DNA from: Methanobacteriota archaeon
Lineage (GTDB): Archaea; Thermoplasmatota; Thermoplasmata; Methanomassiliicoccales; UBA472
Reading direction: 5' to 3'
Length of the DNA: 36,730 nt
Assembly (NCBI GenBank): GCA_012729095.1
Contig: JAAYDU010000007.1
Span: 1 to 36,730 of the forward strand
The notes beneath the pieces are model-generated. The model did not search any database, was not told the origin of the DNA, and saw nothing but the letters and a program-made list of their open reading frames with translations. A program made the translations under genes and the position numbers. This document shows, in pieces, positions 9,882-18,270 of this stretch. Within the stretch, counting starts at the first letter, position 1, and each line of letters starts with the position of its first letter.

Positions 9882-10850
9882 TCAGTACTCCAGGTCCAGG
9901 TTCACATAGGCCCGGTTATGCGTGAACTCGTTTACCTTGAAAACGGTCAATGTCAGCTCGTAGATCGCCCTCGCCTCTCCGCTGACCAGCGTGGGCACCA
10001 GCGTGTAATCGCCGCCCGCCCCGGCCACCAGTCCCGCCCCTTCCGCCGTCTGGTTGAGGTGGGACCACAGGGCGCTCAAATATCTGGTGGTGAACTTCAA
10101 CATCACCGCCCCCTCTTCCTCCGTGCCCGTGTCCCCGCTTACTATGTAGGTCTGCGAGTCGTGGTATATAAGGTCGATGACTATGCCCGCAGTGCCCATG
10201 CCAGCCACGGATTCGTTGCTGCCGATAAGGTCCACCTGGTCGAACTGCAGGTTCACGGTGCCGTCTGAATTGGGAACGAACACCAAGGAAGGCGAGGCGC
10301 GCATGGCCACCCCCTCCTTCTGGTATATCATCAGGGCACCGTTCTCATAACCGTACCATTGCTGTACGTAATAGCGGTTGGGGGCGTAGTACTCTATGCA
10401 TCCGCCGCCCTCCTCAGAGACGTGCAGCATCGAGCCGCTATAGTTGTAACGGAAGTCCACAGTCACCCCTGTATCATATGTGGTCATGGGCTTCAAGTAC
10501 AGGAAACCTCCCGTGGGCGATGTGAACACAGGCACGCTGTCGGAACCCAGGCTGAGGGGCTGGAACATGTTGATGGTGGGCCTCTGGGTGACCTGGGCGT
10601 TGACTATCAGAGTGTCGATCTTCCCCTTCAGATCCCCGAACTGGCTCAGGACCTGGTCCATGTGGTCCCTCTCGTTCTCCTTCATCCAGACCGGGATGTA
10701 GGTGTTGGTGAACATGCTGATAACTGTCAGGAAGACCAGCAGAGCCATGATCGTGCCGATGGTCGAGGCCACTCCTTCCTTGTCCTCTTTGATGAACTTC
10801 GACCTGTTAGACGAGCTAAATGGTCTACGGGCCCGTTTACCTTCCCCCAT
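9882..10850 (-). CDS. Archaeal type IV pilin-like / secretion-associated protein with N-terminal TM
   Basis: N-terminus 'RSKFIKEDKEGVASTIGTIMALLVFLTVISMF' resembles a class III signal/pilin helix; first gene of the pilus operon; ATG at 10850. Confidence 0.6.
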   Translation of the reverse strand: MGEGKRARRPFSSSNRSKFIKEDKEGVASTIGTIMALLVFLTVISMFTNTYIPVWMKENERDHMDQVLSQFGDLKGKIDTLIVNAQVTQRPTINMFQPLSLGSDSVPVFTSPTGGFLYLKPMTTYDTGVTVDFRYNYSGSMLHVSEEGGGCIEYYAPNRYYVQQWYGYENGALMIYQKEGVAMRASPSLVFVPNSDGTVNLQFDQVDLIGSNESVAGMGTAGIVIDLIYHDSQTYIVSGDTGTEEEGAVMLKFTTRYLSALWSHLNQTAEGAGLVAGAGGDYTLVPTLVSGEARAIYELTLTVFKVNEFTHNRAYVNLDLEY

Positions 10851-10894
10851 GCTGGTAACCTCAAAATCGCCTGGATGATTTAGTACCTGCAGAC

Positions 10895-10906
10895 TATATA
10901 AATATG
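10895..10906 (-). promoter_or_regulatory. TATA-box candidate of pilus operon
   Basis: Minus strand 'catatttatata', about 45 nt upstream of ATG 10850. Confidence 0.5.
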
Positions 10907-10968
10907 TCGAACAAAAAGAATTTAGCAAAGGGAACTGGCAGATAGTAAAAACGGCTCAAGTTCCCGGG

Positions 10969-11021
10969 GCAAGCGCACCTTGTAGCATGCCCAAGCCTCT
11001 CAAGACCAGAGTGCGCCTTGC
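10969..11021. repeat. Imperfect inverted repeat GCAAGCGCAC ... GTGCG(C)CTTGC in pilus/tRNA intergenic region
   Basis: 10-bp arms with one bulged C and a 32-nt loop. Confidence 0.35.
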
Positions 11022-11029
11022 GTAGGTAA

Positions 11030-11038
11030 ATTATTTAA
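11030..11038 (+). promoter_or_regulatory. TATA-box candidate for tRNA-Phe
   Basis: 'attatttaa', about 26-34 nt upstream of the tRNA 5' end. Confidence 0.55.
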
Positions 11039-11063
11039 TCGTCCTCAAGCATGGGGTGGCTAA

Positions 11064-11169
11064 GCCGCAGTAACTCAGTTGGGAGAGTGCAAGACTGAAG
11101 TCCCCGAAGGCGCAAGCCCGGGGGATCGAAATCTTGAAGTCGCTGGTTCGAGCCCGGCCTGCGGCACCA
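11064..11169 (+). tRNA. tRNA-Phe(GAA) with 30-nt intron (about 11101-11130) and encoded CCA
   Basis: Acceptor GCCGCAG/CTGCGGC; D-stem ACTC/GAGT; anticodon stem CAAGA/TCTTG with loop CTGAAG^A; T-arm GCTGG-TTCGAGC-CCGGC; ACCA 3' end. Intron lies at the canonical 37/38 position. Confidence 0.95.
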
Positions 11170-11234
11170 ATATTATCTCTGAACGTCCGAGCGGGACAAT
11201 GTTCTTTAATGCCCAACACCGATTCGGTGCCGAA

Positions 11235-11660
11235 ATGCATATCACGTCCTTCGAAACCTCGGCCATAGAGGCCAAACGCTTCTCCAAGAGCGGGGAGAAG
11301 GTTATGAACATCAAGATAGAGAACAACAGCGCCATCACCCAGGTCTCCAAGGTGGACGGCGACCTCTATCAGATCGATTACCGCTTCACGGCCAACTACA
11401 CCGGCATGGGCTACATAAAGATCGAAGGGCACCTTAACGTCACTGGCATGGGAGAGAGCGTTATGGAGGACTGGAAAAGGACCAGCAACCTGCCTGTGGA
11501 CGATGCCAACAACGTGCACAACGCCATTGTCAGCAACTGCATGGTGTCCGCCATTCTGATATCCCGGGAGATCAAGCTCCCCGCTCCCATACCGATCCCG
11601 CGCATAAACATGCAGAAGAAGCCGGAGATCCGGCCCAGCGACGGGGTCGAGGTCGCTTAA
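11235..11660 (+). CDS. SecB-like archaeal chaperone-domain protein (tentative)
   Basis: 'DLYQIDYRFTANYTGMGYIKIEGHLNVTG' and the C-terminal 'NAIVSNCMVSAILISREIKLPAPIPIPRI' resemble archaeal SecB-like proteins. Start placed downstream of the tRNA (ATG 11235), not at the ORF-track start inside the tRNA. Confidence 0.55.
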   Translation: MHITSFETSAIEAKRFSKSGEKVMNIKIENNSAITQVSKVDGDLYQIDYRFTANYTGMGYIKIEGHLNVTGMGESVMEDWKRTSNLPVDDANNVHNAIVSNCMVSAILISREIKLPAPIPIPRINMQKKPEIRPSDGVEVA

Positions 11661-13381
11661 CGGATGTGGTCCAGGGCGAAGGAGCCGATGGTCAGGGCGC
11701 TCTTCGTCGCGGTGTACCTTATGTAGGAGCGGGACTGCACGTCGCTTATTCCCCTGATCGCAAAGAAGGTCTTCAACTGGTCCACCTTGAATTCCACCAT
11801 GCCGTCCATTATCGAGCCCAGCATCTGCAGCTCCTGCTCGCTGTGCATTCCCTTCTCCACTATGAACAGCGACACGGCCTGGTCCCTCTTGCGGCGCCCG
11901 CACATCGGGCTTAGGAACCGGAAGGCCAAGTTAGGGTCGGAATAGGCTATCAGGGTGGACACCGAACGGAACAGCATCCGGTAGTACTCGTGCTTCTCCT
12001 TGAACGCCTTGGCTATGGACTCTATCGCCTCGGCCAACTTCTCGTGGTCGTTGGGCCTGTCAATGTAGATGGTATGCGGGTCAGCGTCATCCCCTCCCAT
12101 GGCCCGGGCGTAGGTGTCCACGTACTTCACCAGGCCAAGCTTCTCGTACTCCTCGTAACCGGACATTATGAAGCGCATCTCATCGCGCACGTCCTTGGGC
12201 GTCTTGTCCGTCAGGACTATGATGGCCGGGATGCCTTTCCGCAGCCCCTCCATAATGAAGGTGTTGGCCAGCACCTCCTTGCCTATGAACGGGGGGCCGT
12301 GTACCATGATGTTCGAGCCGATGGGCATGCCGCCAAGCAACAGGTCGTCCAGACGCGGGATGCCGGTCTTGACCTTGCGCTCCTGTATCTCGAGGGCGCG
12401 CTCCTTCTCCCGGTAGGTGATCTCATCCTCTATGAGGCCCTGCTCCCTCATGCGCAGCTCCTCCTGCTTGGCCAGGACGTACTTCTCCTTGGACCTGAGC
12501 TCGTCCTCCTTGTTGGCAACCTCGGCCTTCAGGGACTCCAGCTTCTTCATGAGCTCAGCCTCCTCCAGCCCTCCGGTCTCCCGCTTCATCTCCTCCAGCT
12601 TCTGGCGCTCCGCGGTGTAGACCTTCTCCCGGTACATCAGGTCCTCCTCGCGGCGGATAAGCTCGTCCTCCTTGTAGGCGATGGCCTCTCGGATGCGGTC
12701 CATCTCCTCCTCCCTCTCCTTGAGCCGGACGCGGAGATCGCCGACCTCGTTCTTCAGGGTAAGGAACTCCCTCTCCTTTGACTGTAGCGCTTCAAGTTTG
12801 GCCAGAAGGTCGGAGCTCACGCCCCCTCCCCCGTTCCGTATGACGGCCAGCTCATCGTCCTTGAGCTTCAGCTCGATCTTGATGTTGGCCAGGTCCTTCT
12901 CCAATGCCGAGTTCCGGGCGGTCAGCTCGTCCTCCAGGTGCCTCCATCGATCGTCCTTGTCCTTGAGCTCTGAATGATAGCGCTCGAGCAGCTCTTTCTC
13001 CCTGCTCTCCACAAGGCCGTTGCTACTCCTCCCCTCATCATCACTGGCCCCCTCCAGCAACCTGTTCCGCTCGTCTATGAGCGCTTGGACGCGCTTGACC
13101 GTTCCCCCTTCCACATCCGCCGTTCCATCCACGGCGAGCAGCTCCCTGATCGTGGCCAGCTCCGACTCGTAACGGGCAAGGCGCTCCTTGATCTCGGTGA
13201 CCTCGTCCTCGGGGACCGCGTCCGCTCCCTCTCCCAGCCAGGTAAGCAGAGTGGAGTCCTCCCCCTCGCCGTCCAGCCATCTGCTGAGGCGTTCCATGTC
13301 CGCTTGTTCAGCAGCATGGCTGCCATTGTCCTTCTCGGCATGCTCCGTCCGAGCGTCCATACCATCCTTGCCCTCGCTCAT
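11657..13381 (-). CDS. KaiC/RecA-superfamily (RAD55-like) protein with long N-terminal coiled coil and degenerate Walker A
   Basis: 574 aa; heptad-rich Glu/Lys/Leu region followed by 'TGIPRLDDLLLGGMPIGSNIMVHGPPFIGKEVLANTFIMEGLRKGIPAIIVLTDKTP'. Confidence 0.78.
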   Translation of the reverse strand: MSEGKDGMDARTEHAEKDNGSHAAEQADMERLSRWLDGEGEDSTLLTWLGEGADAVPEDEVTEIKERLARYESELATIRELLAVDGTADVEGGTVKRVQALIDERNRLLEGASDDEGRSSNGLVESREKELLERYHSELKDKDDRWRHLEDELTARNSALEKDLANIKIELKLKDDELAVIRNGGGGVSSDLLAKLEALQSKEREFLTLKNEVGDLRVRLKEREEEMDRIREAIAYKEDELIRREEDLMYREKVYTAERQKLEEMKRETGGLEEAELMKKLESLKAEVANKEDELRSKEKYVLAKQEELRMREQGLIEDEITYREKERALEIQERKVKTGIPRLDDLLLGGMPIGSNIMVHGPPFIGKEVLANTFIMEGLRKGIPAIIVLTDKTPKDVRDEMRFIMSGYEEYEKLGLVKYVDTYARAMGGDDADPHTIYIDRPNDHEKLAEAIESIAKAFKEKHEYYRMLFRSVSTLIAYSDPNLAFRFLSPMCGRRKRDQAVSLFIVEKGMHSEQELQMLGSIMDGMVEFKVDQLKTFFAIRGISDVQSRSYIRYTATKSALTIGSFALDHIR

Positions 13382-13720
13382 CTTCCCGCAGCATCCTCTT
13401 CCCAGCAGGGCACCAGTAGCGGCCAGAGAACACTGTCCAGCAAATTATTTAATGCTTTAGTGTCAGCGTCCATCGTCCGTTCCCGGATGCAAGCATATTG
13501 CGGCAGCCCCAATTCCGATCATGTGGTAAATATGCTTTAAATATATATTTATATTATATATTATTTCGATCCCTCCTAGAACATCGCGTCGTTCAGAGGC
13601 CCCGATCATCGGACAGGGGAATACATGGCCAGTGCGTTCCTGGACAACGTTCCGTGATAAAAAGTTATATATTCAGCGTTACATCTAAGAAACTGCTTGG
13701 ACCGAGCCAGAGGACTGTCG

Positions 13721-13891
13721 ATGGAAAAAAGGGTGCATGTCAAGATCGATCGCAACAGCGATTTCACGCTACGCGAGGTCTTGAAGAAGATCGAGGAGAT
13801 CCAGGCGGAGAACCCCGACCTCGACGTCTTCTTTGACGGGGACGATTATGCGATCTGCAGCCGGCCCCGGAAGGTCAAGGGCCGGGTATGA
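13721..13891 (+). CDS. Small conserved-looking protein, unknown function
   Basis: MEKRVHVKIDRNSDFTLREVLKKIEEIQAENPDLDVFFDGDDYAICSRPRKVKGRV; TATA-like 'agttatatatt' about 50 nt upstream. Confidence 0.5.
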   Translation: MEKRVHVKIDRNSDFTLREVLKKIEEIQAENPDLDVFFDGDDYAICSRPRKVKGRV

Positions 13892-13933
13892 GGCCTGGAC
13901 CTCAACATTTTATGCTTCAAATGTCAGCGAGGG

Positions 13934-14998
13934 TTGGAATTGGTAAGTAAGAAGGACGTTCTGAGGGAGAAGGTAAAGCAGATCGATTTCGATGAGATCG
14001 TGACCGTGAAGGACCTGATGGAGGCGTACAAGGACTCCTCGATACAGAGCCGGGCCCTGGCCACCTGCGCCATCGCCTACGAGAAAGCTCTGAAGGACAG
14101 TTCCCGCCCCACGATCATCCTTGGTCTGGCGGGACCTCTGGTGGCCGCCGGCCTGCGCAAGGTGATCGCGGACATGATCAAGTTCGGCGTGGTGGACGCC
14201 ATAGTCACCATCGGGGCCATACCCTACCAGGACTTCTACCAGGCACGGGGGTACGGCCATTACAAGTGCTCTCCGCGCTGCGACGACCTGGCCCTCCGCG
14301 AGGTGTTCGTTGACAGGATATACGACACCCTGGTGGATGAGGACAAGTTCCGGGAGACCGACGAGTTCATCGGCGACATCGCTGGAAGGCTGGAGCCCAG
14401 GGGCTACGGCAGCCGGGAGTTCATGAAGATACTGGGCGAGGCCATCGACGATGAGGGTTCGATACTGTACAACGCCGCCAAGTATGGAGTGCCGGTTTTC
14501 GTTCCGGCATTGAACGACTCCTCCATCGGCATAGGGCTCACCGGTCTCTATCACAAGAGGCGCATGGCGGACGAGCCGTTCATGCGCATAGATCCCATAA
14601 GGGACAACTGGGAGCTGACCCAGCTCAAGATACGCTCCGAAAAGACGGCGGTCATATACATAGGAGGGGGGGTTCCCAAGAACTTCATACAGCAGACCGA
14701 GGTCATCTGCGAGACGCTGGGCCATGACAAGGGCGGCCACCATTACGCCATACAGATCACCCAGGACGCCCCGCAGTGGGGCGGTCTAAGCGGCTGCACC
14801 TTCGAGGAGGCCCAGTCGTGGGGCAAGATCAACCGCGAGGCCAACAAGTCAGTGGCATACGTGGAGGCATCCATCGGCCTGTCCCTGTTGGCGGGGTACA
14901 TACTGCAGTCCGGCGCCTGGAAGGGAAGGGAGCGGCTGAAGTACACCTGGAAGGACGACATGCTGACCGAGGTCGGCAGGGTCCCCCTGGGCCTGTGA
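13934..14998 (+). CDS. dys: Deoxyhypusine synthase (or DHS-family homolog); TTG start
   Basis: 354 aa; 'IILGLAGPLVAAGLRKVIADMI', 'GGGVPKNFIQQTEVI', 'QWGGLSGCTFEEAQSWGKI' DHS-family motifs. Confidence 0.88.
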   Translation: MELVSKKDVLREKVKQIDFDEIVTVKDLMEAYKDSSIQSRALATCAIAYEKALKDSSRPTIILGLAGPLVAAGLRKVIADMIKFGVVDAIVTIGAIPYQDFYQARGYGHYKCSPRCDDLALREVFVDRIYDTLVDEDKFRETDEFIGDIAGRLEPRGYGSREFMKILGEAIDDEGSILYNAAKYGVPVFVPALNDSSIGIGLTGLYHKRRMADEPFMRIDPIRDNWELTQLKIRSEKTAVIYIGGGVPKNFIQQTEVICETLGHDKGGHHYAIQITQDAPQWGGLSGCTFEEAQSWGKINREANKSVAYVEASIGLSLLAGYILQSGAWKGRERLKYTWKDDMLTEVGRVPLGL

Positions 14999-15030
14999 GC
15001 GCCGTGGAGCGCAGGGCCGGCCGGGCCACC

Positions 15031-15555
15031 ATGGTCATCTACAACTCCTACGACCCCCGGGTCTTCCGCGAGGCGCACCGTAGGATACTGGCCAGGGCAG
15101 GCCCTCTGGCCCTGGCCTACGACCTCAACCTGGCCACCCTGGGTTTCCCCTTTCCGGAAGACCTCAGGCTTCCCACGGAGGTCGCCGGCTGGGTGGCCTC
15201 CTCCACCTCCATAGGCGAGGACGGTTCCTACCTCAAGGAGCTGGCCGCCAGGGGGCGCTTCCAGGGGTTCCCCTATCCTTCCAAGGGCTTGCCGCCGCAG
15301 CTAGGGACCCCCGTTCTGACGACATGCGACCCCGATCCCCGAAAGAGCATCGAACTGAAGCAGATCGTCTCCTTGCTTGAGAACGGCCAAAGCGTCTGTC
15401 TTCTTTTCGGCGCCGGGCCCAAGGGCGTTCCCAAGGAGGTCCGCGAGATGGCCAAGAACCATTTGGACATAACGTTCGGAGGGCATTCCCTGGAGACCTG
15501 CACCGCCCTGGGGGCGGTGGCCGGGGCCTTGGCCCACGCGCTGAGAAGGGTCTGA
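15031..15555 (+). CDS. DUF531-family archaeal protein
   Basis: 'MVIYNSYDPRVFREAHRRILARAG...LLFGAGPKGVPKEV...DITFGGHSLETCTALGAVAGAL'; resembles DUF531/SPOUT-like archaeal proteins. Confidence 0.65.
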   Translation: MVIYNSYDPRVFREAHRRILARAGPLALAYDLNLATLGFPFPEDLRLPTEVAGWVASSTSIGEDGSYLKELAARGRFQGFPYPSKGLPPQLGTPVLTTCDPDPRKSIELKQIVSLLENGQSVCLLFGAGPKGVPKEVREMAKNHLDITFGGHSLETCTALGAVAGALAHALRRV

Positions 15556-15594
15556 AAAGCAAGATTAATACATCCCGAGCGGCTTTACTTCCAC

Positions 15595-16260
15595 GTGGAA
15601 TACACAAGGCTACGGTCGAGGGTAAGGCTTTGGTCCCTCCCGTCCTTCCTGATGCTGGCCGCCGCTCTCGCCATGTTCCATCTTGGCGGCCCGGAACTGA
15701 ACCTCAGTGGCCACTGGGTGGGGGTGGCACAGTTAGTTTGGGTGCCGAGCCTGATAGGCTCCTGCGTGACGCTCTGGCTTCTGCTGACCATGAGCGGTGC
15801 CCGCGGCAACCGGTCACTGCCGCTTTCCCTGGCCTTCCTGGCAGGGGCGGAGTTCTGCGCGTTACTGCTTCCCGTGACGGAGGTGTCCGGTCTGAGCTGG
15901 GGAAATGGCAACGGTCTGATGCCGGCCATATCCTTCGCCGCCCTGGCCCTGACCGCCATAATCTGGACGGCCACCGGGATCGTGGACCCCGCGCGCAGCA
16001 GCCGCTCCGTTTACGCCGTGGCGATGTCAGCGGTGCTCATCGTCGGCTTCCTGCTCTCCTACGCGTTCTTCTACATGATGCAGGGGGCGATGGTGATGGG
16101 ACCCGCCTCCGCCTTGCTGTGGGGAGCGTCATACGACCGCCGCCTGCGCCCGTACGGAAAAGGGACGAAGGCCGGCAGGGCGCCCCTGGCCACCCTGACG
16201 TTCGTGACGTTCCTGGGGCTTCCGATGCTGCTTTTAGGGCTCCCCTATCTGCTCAACTAG
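15595..16260 (+). CDS. Multi-pass membrane protein, unknown function; GTG start
   Basis: 221 aa, about 6 hydrophobic segments; unbroken ORF between genes. Confidence 0.6.
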   Translation: MEYTRLRSRVRLWSLPSFLMLAAALAMFHLGGPELNLSGHWVGVAQLVWVPSLIGSCVTLWLLLTMSGARGNRSLPLSLAFLAGAEFCALLLPVTEVSGLSWGNGNGLMPAISFAALALTAIIWTATGIVDPARSSRSVYAVAMSAVLIVGFLLSYAFFYMMQGAMVMGPASALLWGASYDRRLRPYGKGTKAGRAPLATLTFVTFLGLPMLLLGLPYLLN

Positions 16261-17282
16261 TAGGTGTCGTAGTGCACCTTGATGCCAGGTATCCCGCATC
16301 CGGAGCCCTTGCGCACCTCCCCGACCACCTTGGCCTGGTCCTTGAGGATGGATAGCGCCTCCTCCACGCCCTCCGGCCGCATCACGATAGCGAACCCCAT
16401 TCCCATGTTGAACGTCTTGTACATCTCGTGGTCAGTGACCCCGCCGATGCGCTGTATGGCCCGGAATACGGGCTGCGGCACTATGGGATCGGTGATCCGG
16501 TACTCGAAACCCTTCCTGAGGCGGATGAAGTTCTTCAGGCCGCCGCCCGTGACGTCCACCATTCCGGTGACCTGATCCGCCTCCAACACCTTGAGAACGT
16601 CCCGAACGTAGATCTTCGTGGGGGTGAGCAGTTCCATTCCGACGCTTCCGTCCAGCTCGTCCACGTCATCGTGCAGGGAAATCCCGGCCGAGGACAGCAC
16701 CTTGCGGGCCAGGGTCATGCCGTTGGAGTGCACTCCCGAGGATAGCAGGCCAATGATGGCATCCCCCTCCCGAACCCCCGCTCCCGTGACCATACGGTCC
16801 TTCTCGAGGAATCCCAGGGCCGTCCCGGAGAGGTCCACGCCCTTGACCATCTCCGGAAGCACGGCCACCTCCCCCCCCACCAGGTCGACGTTGGCCATCT
16901 CCGCGGCCGTGTTCAGCCCCTTTCCGATCCGGTCGGTGATCTGCGGGTTCGGTTCGTCTATGGCGATGTAGTCCACGAAGGCGATCGGCTCCGCGCCCAC
17001 GCATATGGTGTCGTTGACGTTCATGGCCATGCAGTCGATGCCCACGGTGTCCCACTTGTCGAGCGCCTCGGCCACCAGCAGCTTCGTTCCTACCCCGTCG
17101 GTGGCCAAGGTAAGGACGTGGTCGCCCATGTCCACTAGGCCGGTGAACTGCCCGGGAAGATCGATCATCCGGCCTCTCCCGGTGCGCCGGTACTTGAGGT
17201 GGCCAACCAGGGCCGTGATGGCCTGGGATTTACGGTCGATGTCCACTCCGGCCTTGGCATAGGTCCACTCTTTCTCGGTCAT
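16257..17282 (-). CDS. purM: Phosphoribosylformylglycinamidine cyclo-ligase
   Basis: 341 aa; 'TYAKAGVDIDRKSQAI', 'LATDGVGTKLLVAEALDKWDTVGIDCMAMNVNDTICVGAEPIAFVDYIA', 'DVTGGGLKNFIRL'. Confidence 0.95.
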   Translation of the reverse strand: MTEKEWTYAKAGVDIDRKSQAITALVGHLKYRRTGRGRMIDLPGQFTGLVDMGDHVLTLATDGVGTKLLVAEALDKWDTVGIDCMAMNVNDTICVGAEPIAFVDYIAIDEPNPQITDRIGKGLNTAAEMANVDLVGGEVAVLPEMVKGVDLSGTALGFLEKDRMVTGAGVREGDAIIGLLSSGVHSNGMTLARKVLSSAGISLHDDVDELDGSVGMELLTPTKIYVRDVLKVLEADQVTGMVDVTGGGLKNFIRLRKGFEYRITDPIVPQPVFRAIQRIGGVTDHEMYKTFNMGMGFAIVMRPEGVEEALSILKDQAKVVGEVRKGSGCGIPGIKVHYDTY

Positions 17283-17368
17283 GTTCCCAATGCTGAATCC
17301 CCCCTGTCGATAAAATAGAATCGGTCGTGCAATGGTTTTTTATCCTGCGAGGGCTTGGACGAATCGAC

Positions 17369-17992
17369 ATGTCCAAGAACTGGATGCAGGAGCGGAGGCG
17401 CGACTACTACTATCGAAAGGCCAAGCAGCTGGACTACCGCAGCCGGGCCTCGTTCAAGCTTATCCAGATCAATGACCGCTTCAACCTCTTCGAACCGGGC
17501 ATGGCCGTCGTTGACCTGGGCGCGGCACCGGGCGGCTGGCTGCAGGTGGCCGCGGAGCGCGTGGGCCCCAAAGGTATCGTGGTGGGCGTGGACCTGCAAC
17601 CCATAGAGCCCCTGGAGGGAGTGCGAACGATAAAGGGGGACATACGAAGGGAGGAGGTGCGCGAGGAGCTCCTGGCCATGACCGGTGGAAAGGTCGATAT
17701 CGTCCTTTCGGACATGTCGCCCAACATATCCGGCAGCTACTCCATGGACCACGCCCGCTCCATAGAGCTGTGCGAGATGGCGCTGTCATTCGCGCTGTCC
17801 ACCCTGTCCCGCGGCGGCAAGCTGGTCTTCAAGATGTTCGAGGGGGACATGAGCCGCGACCTGGTGGACGAGGTTCAGAAGCACTTCGCCTCGGTGAAAA
17901 GATATTCCCCGCAGGCTTCCCGCTCCAGCAGTTCCGAGGTCTATGTCGTGGCCAAGGGCTTCGGCAAGGTTCCAAAGGGCCAGAGCGGCTAA
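17369..17992 (+). CDS. rlmE: FtsJ/RlmE-family rRNA 2'-O-methyltransferase
   Basis: 'YYRKAKQLDYRSRASFKLIQINDRF', 'VVDLGAAPGGWLQVAAERVG', 'IVLSDMSPNISGSYSMDHARS'. Confidence 0.93.
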   Translation: MSKNWMQERRRDYYYRKAKQLDYRSRASFKLIQINDRFNLFEPGMAVVDLGAAPGGWLQVAAERVGPKGIVVGVDLQPIEPLEGVRTIKGDIRREEVREELLAMTGGKVDIVLSDMSPNISGSYSMDHARSIELCEMALSFALSTLSRGGKLVFKMFEGDMSRDLVDEVQKHFASVKRYSPQASRSSSSEVYVVAKGFGKVPKGQSG

Positions 17993-18007
17993 GTTTTTTA
18001 TTCCGAC

Positions 18008-18268
18008 ATGGTCATGGCAGGGGCGATGCTGACATACATAACCATAATGTTCAGTTCCGACGGGGGCCGCCCCTCCGACATATTCAACGCCCTGCACAAC
18101 ATGGGGTTCGAGCCGACCACGGGCAACTACGATGGAGTGTTCAAGTGGGACAAGAGGGCCACCCTGGATGACGCCATATACCTGGCAGACCGCGTTCACA
18201 TAACTCTGAACGGCACCGGGGCCATTTTCAAACTGGAGACCGTGGCCGAGGCCAACGATACGTGCTGA
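18008..18268 (+). CDS. Small protein of unknown function upstream of FAH-family gene
   Basis: 86-aa ORF, stop 3 nt before the FAH ATG; start uncertain (18008/18014/18026). Confidence 0.5.
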   Translation: MVMAGAMLTYITIMFSSDGGRPSDIFNALHNMGFEPTTGNYDGVFKWDKRATLDDAIYLADRVHITLNGTGAIFKLETVAEANDTC

Positions 18269-18270
18269 TC

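Noticed and set aside
4459-10850. Canonical archaellum (arl/fla) operon
   Set aside because: No tandem archaellins, no ArlF/G/D/E/H set next to the ATPase; two ATPases and two platform proteins fit a Tad-like/type IV pilus locus better.
11079-11660. 193-aa ORF starting inside tRNA-Phe
   Set aside because: The first part translates tRNA sequence; the gene most likely starts at ATG 11235 (or near 11199).
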